Below are positions 59,739 to 64,000 of a stretch of DNA of 64,000 nucleotides, piece after piece; within the stretch, counting starts at the first letter, position 1; each line of letters starts with the position of its first letter. Position numbers and translations under genes: made by a program. Below the pieces are notes generated by a model, which did not search any database, had not been told where the DNA came from, and was given only the letters and a program-made list of their open reading frames with translations. The stretch comes from Datisca glomerata (taxonomy: Eukaryota; Streptophyta; Magnoliopsida; Cucurbitales; Datiscaceae): contig QANY01008723.1 of NCBI GenBank assembly GCA_003255025.1, forward strand, positions 1,302,001 to 1,366,000. The letters are read 5' to 3'.

Positions 59739-59930
59739 TTAGGCCTTATCATAGCAAATGGGAAAGATGTCATAAGCAAAATTCTGAAAATTTGTGGCTT
59801 TAACATTGGTATCAACCACATAACAAACAGAGAGGTTGAAATCCCTACACAATTTTCTTACATCCGCTTGTTTGAGGGAGCCATTAAGTCCCATCATATT
59901 CCATGCAGCTATATTAAACATAGTCATGAG
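59739..59930 (-). pseudogene. LINE endonuclease N-terminus
   Basis: The frame reads FNIAAWNMMGLNGSLKQADV then RKLCRDFNLSVCYVVDTNVK. This is the AWNxxGLN...K...V start of the EEP endonuclease of plant LINEs. It ends near FPICYDKA, where the reading passes straight into the C-terminal ORF2 text. Confidence 0.85.
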
Positions 59931-60300
59931 TGAGTACCTCCACTAGTCTTCACAAAGGTCTCACCTATTTTAGCAGGATGAGGGGTAAGGTTTCTCCCTT
60001 TCTTCTTTTTCTTCTTCCCAGAACCATTAGATTTAATGAAGGGAGGGGTTGACGGTGTAGAAGGAGATAAGTCTGTAATTACTTCATTGACAGGTGCCTG
60101 AAATGATTTAGAATGGCTAGGGTGAATAGATCTCACCCTCATCCAAACTAGGAATAATAGCCAAGTCAAGATTGGTATTCTTTTTCCTGGCTTTTCTAGA
60201 GGGGACCACAGTCCAAGGCTCTTTAGAATGTTGGTCGCCGCGGCACATGCACGATGGAAGCGTGGAGGCACGTGATGATACGAACCTACTAGGCGACCTG
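59931..60300 (-). pseudogene. Probable LINE ORF1 tail
   Basis: Lysine-rich text (SGKKKKKKGRNL) and a GPWTVV-like stretch precede the endonuclease start, as expected for the end of LINE ORF1. No ORF1 nucleic-acid-binding domain is seen here. Confidence 0.5.
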
Positions 60301-60849
60301 TCCTAAGAACCCAATAACAATGATAGTTTAAGAACCCAATGATCATTTTCAAAGAAGAAGAAACCTCAACCCATTTTCTATGATTCAAAAGGAACCTTAG
60401 GTATAAGACCTAAGACCCAAATTGATGATTTAAAAAGGACCAAAGGTATGGTTTAGATGCCACACTCAAGAAGAAGAAGGAAAAGTGAGTAATAAGTCTA
60501 GGTTTTAGATGCCATAAAAATACTCTTGATAAGTCTAAAAAGTTCTAAGAAGAACCAAAGAGAAAACTCTCACAAAGAAATTATATTCATCCAAGTTGTT
60601 TAATACATTGTGAAACCATGCTTAAATTGAAAAACTAGAAGTCTAAAGAGTCCTAAAGCATTTAAATAACCTAAACTAAATTTAAGAGATAAAAAAATAT
60701 TAATTATAATAAATAAGTAACTTGTAATCCACCCAAAAGACTCCTATTGGATGTCCATTTCTAGGTTAAGATTGTCAATGTGTCTTGCTTCCTTGTCATC
60801 ATTTAAAATGTCATGCCATGCTACATGTGAACTGTTATATTGAACGCCA
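60301..60849. other. Unclassified spacer
   Basis: A-rich sequence with small direct repeats such as TTTAGATGCCA (about 60445 and 60501) and AAGAACCCAATGA. It may be LTR-like debris, but I cannot assign it. Confidence 0.4.
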
Positions 60850-61118
60850 CATCATGCTACATGTGGAATGCCATGTAGGATGTCACGCCATATCTATGTG
60901 GGCTCCCATGTTAGACTTCACACCATTATTCATGTAGGCTACCATAATCCACATCATGCTCCACGCCTTTTGAGCTTGTGTAATCGGATGCTCATCATAC
61001 TCCACGACATGCTCCATGTCGGCTGCCATGTCGGACGACACACCATGCTCCATGTAGGCTGCCATAATCCATGTCATACTCCATGTCGTTTGAGCTTGCG
61101 CAACCGGATCCTCATCAC
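60850..61118. repeat. About 121-bp tandem duplication with CATG-rich subrepeats
   Basis: The TTTGAGCTTG...AACCGGAT...CTCATCA block occurs at about 60969 and 61088. Inside it CATGCTCCATGT and GGCTGCCAT motifs recur at closer spacing. The array abuts the low end of the next copia LTR. ORFs through it on both strands are repeat artefacts. Confidence 0.8.
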
Positions 61119-63332
61119 GTGACCTTTTAAGAAATTAAACTTTTAATAAAAACGTATCTCTTTAATAAAACAAAACTTACGCAACGCCTCAATAACTAAA
61201 TAAATTTTTTTATTGAAAACTCTTTTTCAATCAGTCAAGATCTATTATATATTTATAAGTTAAATCTACAATATACAAGGTTATGAATTATATACCTCTT
61301 ATAGTCTATATCAAGTGTCCTTGCAAAAACCAATCGATCCTCCAATCCATGAAATCGTTCCAACGATCAGTAGACTCCGAGATCCACACCAAAATCTTCC
61401 GAGTCAATCCTCAATGCACTAGGACATGTGTGGGCACATAGAATATTACAAGACACTTTTTCTGTCTCTAGATATTCTCAACACATGAGATCTAGAGATT
61501 TACTGAAAATGACTTTAGTGAGACGATTCTCTAAAAGAACGTGATGATTATTATTTTAGAGATTTGATTACATTTAATCACAAAATAAAATCTCTCTGAC
61601 ACCAACTCAGGTCAACTCTTGATTGACGAACAGATAATCTGATCAACTAATTCTCTCCTCTTCTTTCTTCTTTCAACTACTTAGGCTATTAGAATAATAT
61701 ATGTATATATTCTAGGTAATGGCGTATCAGATTTTTAGGGATAAATTAAAATAATATTTAATTGTAAAATTATCAATTCCAGTGGGACGCACTGCAATTG
61801 TACACAACTGTAGTGTCGCATAGCACTGCAGTGTGGCGTGAGCCAGCATAGTAACTCATGGTACCACTGTAGTGCCATGTGTACTGCAGTGCCACGTGAC
61901 ACCATAGTAGTCCATGTCAATTTCTGATACCCTATCAATGATTGACACGTGGCAATTGCTAAGAATTAAATATTTATTTTAATCATATAATTATCTAGAT
62001 ATTAGTTAATTCAAAATTACTATGTCTGATTATCTCTATCAACTAACTTATATTTTATTTCACAAATAACAGATTTAGTTGATTTAAATTATTATCTAAT
62101 ACTAATTTAATTATCTAACTTCACAAATTAGATATTCTGTCTCACTTATCGATAATTAATATATATATATATATATAATTTCCAAAAATTATATTTAAAT
62201 ATATAAATCATTCAATTAAGTAATTTTTAATTAATTTATCTATAATTATCTCATAACTATACTTGCCCCAAAATAAAAATTCTTTTTGCAAGTCTGTCCT
62301 TTTCTCATGTCCTGAAATATTCACACCCTAGACAGTGTAATATAGAGGTGACTTGGGGACCATTGACCTATAATCTTAAGCTCCAATAAACCAGATTATT
62401 AATTAAACTCTTTAATTAAATAATCTTATTTATTAATTCTATTATTACTCCACTATAAATATGGAATTGCACTCTTAGAGATTATAGAATGTATTTATCG
62501 AGTATTCTCATGTAGTCCATTGTCATAATCATTTCATGTAGTTTTATCCTCCAATTATTGGTTCGTAAATTAGAACGGGTCAAAATTATCATTTTACCCT
62601 TTTAATTAACTTTGATCATTGAGTACTATTAATCCACTAATGAATGACTAATTTATAATTTTATTATAAATTTAAGCTCAATAACCATTCAGTTTCAGAA
62701 TTAACGCTTAAATGAACTAATATATGATTCGTTAGGAAAGCTAGATTCTAAATCTTGTAAGATCATGTCTCCATCCATCCATATCATTGAATCTCTAAAA
62801 TAAAAGTCACTAGCCTGGTTAGCAAACAGACCTTAACGAGTGAATTAAAAGATCCAGTAGACATGTATAGGAGTTCATGACTATTCAAGATTGAGACTGA
62901 TCTTCATATGATCATCAAATTGATGTGTATTAAATCTTTAGGATAAACGGTACGTTAATAAAGATATTAATTTACATCGGTCCTGTCATATATAATATTA
63001 TTATATAAAGTACATTCACTAAGATGTCTATCCACATCAATGATCTGGATCTAGATCACACGCATTTATAATGCTTAGTGAACCGTACGAGCAACCATTT
63101 ATTAAAAATTTTATATTTTAATGTGTTGCTGACAATTTTATTCATTATCTATGATCTTAATCCTCTCATACTAATACAAGATAATAGTCTCATTAATGAA
63201 TATAGAATTTTTAGATATTTATATAAATTATTCAACAATAATTTAAAAGAACAATTATAAGAAAAATGTAATCCTCTTTAAATTTCATATCAAAATGTCA
63301 ATACACATGTTTTGAGGGCATAACCCCCAACA
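61119..63332 (-). repeat. Copia 3' LTR
   Basis: The high end is fixed by the polypurine tract. The low end is taken at TGACCTTTTAAG, that is ...GGTCA on the minus strand, but this is uncertain since no second LTR is in the window. The AT-rich start and the interior stretch GTGTCTTGTAATATTC...CACACATGTCC suit a copia LTR. ORFs in it are spurious. Confidence 0.7.
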
Positions 63333-63346
63333 ATCTCCCATTTTCC

Positions 63347-64000
63347 CTAAAGTAAATGTTGCATCTCTCTGAATCTCATGTTAGGCATGTGACCCTCAAA
63401 TGACTTCGCAAGAAGTGTCTTTGTAAAAGGATCAACCAAGTTCTGTTCCAATGTTATCTTCATAATAGTCACATCCCCTCGATGCACGATTTCTCTTACG
63501 AGATGATATTTCCTCTCTATGTGCCTTCCCCTCTTGTGACTCCTCGGTTCCTTAGAATTTGTTACCGTCCCATTGTTATCACAGTACATGATCAGTGACT
63601 TGTTCATATTTGAAACTACTTCCAGATCAGAATAGATCTTTCTAAGCCATACCGCCTCTTTCGCAGCTTCACAAGCAGCTATATATTCATCTTCTATAGT
63701 GGAATCTATAATGCTGGATTGTTTAATACTTCTCCAGACTACAGCTCATCCACCTAGGGGGAATACTTATCCAGATGTTGACTTTTGACTGTCTCTGTCT
63801 GATTGAAAATCAGAATCAATATATACAGTGGGGTTCAGGTCTCCACTTGAATAAACAAGCATATAGTTTCTCATTCTCCTAAGATACTTGAGAATGTGCT
63901 TTACTGCAATCCAGTGTTCCAAACATGGATTCGATTGATAACAACTGACAATTCTCATTGCATAATACACAACATGGCATACATGAGACTTCTAACTGCT
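63347..64000 (-). pseudogene. Copia RNase H, C-terminal part
   Basis: The frame reads SCYQSNPCLEHWIAVKHILK, YLRRMRNYMLVYSSGDLNPT and YIDSDFQSDRDSQKSTSG (63970-63767), with the catalytic Asp of DSDF. Two in-frame stops follow within the next 10 codons (TAA after STSG and TGA after PLGG, about 63767-63740). It then continues as EDEYIAACEAAKEAVWLRKI, LIMYCDNNGTVTNSKEPRSH, HIERKYHLVREIVHRGD and NLVDPFTKTL (to 63347). This is a nearly intact domain with two nonsense changes. Confidence 0.9.

Larger units (their letters stand above)
58756..60300 (-). mobile_element. Internally deleted L1-type LINE
   Basis: Minus-strand order from 60300: tail of ORF1, N-terminus of the endonuclease, then directly the last part of the second ORF (RT tail and zf-RVT). 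The C-terminal endonuclease and nearly all of RT are missing, with the junction near 59745-59735. It is a different copy from the LINE at 2863-7581 and is equally dead. Confidence 0.82.
61119..64000 (-). mobile_element. Ty1/copia retrotransposon running off the window edge
   Basis: The minus strand enters at 64000 inside copia RNase H, reaches its end at about 63347, then a polypurine tract (AAAATGGGAGAT) and the LTR start TGTTGGGGGTTATGCCC at 63332. The LTR runs down to about 61119. RT, integrase, protease, gag and the 5' LTR would lie beyond the window. Confidence 0.88.

Noticed and set aside
60868..61122. 84-codon ORF with repeated His-Val-Gly-Cys-His text
   Set aside because: A product of the 121-bp CATG-rich repeat; both strands are open because of the repeat.
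1..64000. tRNA or rRNA genes
   Set aside because: I looked for recognisable cloverleaf boxes and rRNA motifs and saw none, but a covariance-model scan was not possible.

Overview
The window is nuclear DNA from a higher plant, most likely a eudicot. It is AT-rich and dominated by transposable elements of plant lineages: Ty3/gypsy of the Tat/Ogre type with a second RNase H, Ty1/copia, plant L1-type LINEs, hAT-like and CACTA elements. One cellular gene is recognisable, an A-type cytochrome P450 of the CYP71A kind with the family's usual single intron. I cannot name the species. There are 7 N bases at 16679-16685.

Layout. 1-2.6 kb: a GAA microsatellite, a 590-bp non-autonomous hAT-like element with TIRs and an 8-bp target duplication, and a 92-bp minisatellite built of short palindromes. 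2.86-7.58 kb: a degenerate minus-strand LINE (ORF1, endonuclease, RT tail, zinc finger, RNase H) whose RT palm is missing. 7.6-11.4 kb: AT-rich sequence with a second hAT-like element, a diverged direct repeat and a truncated copia LTR. 11.4-19.4 kb: T-rich intron-like DNA with a Helitron-like 5' end and an internal 2-kb direct duplication. 19.4-33.8 kb: a 14.4-kb minus-strand Tat/Ogre-type retrotransposon with stops in its coding regions, interrupting the T-rich DNA, which resumes at 33.8 kb.

33.8-35.5 kb holds unclassified gene-like debris. 35.5-40.1 kb is a decayed plus-strand copia element. 40.35-45.07 kb is the best-bounded element: two 644-bp LTRs, perfect AACAT target duplications, a primer-binding-like site and a polypurine tract, but no recognisable pol and large internal tandem arrays, so a LARD-like non-autonomous retrotransposon. 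45.6-48.2 kb is a minus-strand copia lacking RT. A near-perfect 489-bp tandem duplication follows (48.17-49.15 kb), then a CACTA fragment ending at 52185.

54511-57035 is the P450 gene (525 aa, 947-bp intron with a TG microsatellite). All landmark motifs are present, but the I-helix acidic residue before the conserved Thr pair is Gly and a conserved downstream Glu is Val. Downstream, the same 92-bp palindromic minisatellite family reappears at 57.5 kb, then a GAA-rich tandem array, an internally deleted LINE (58.76-60.3 kb), a 121-bp tandem repeat, and a minus-strand copia element running off the right edge.

The genes form no pathway. The window is a nested repeat landscape around one P450. 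I found no convincing new multi-gene system; the best leads are the P450 with an altered oxygen-activation motif, the twin palindromic minisatellite arrays and the non-autonomous LTR element with a strict 45-bp array. All alignments and boundaries were made by eye.
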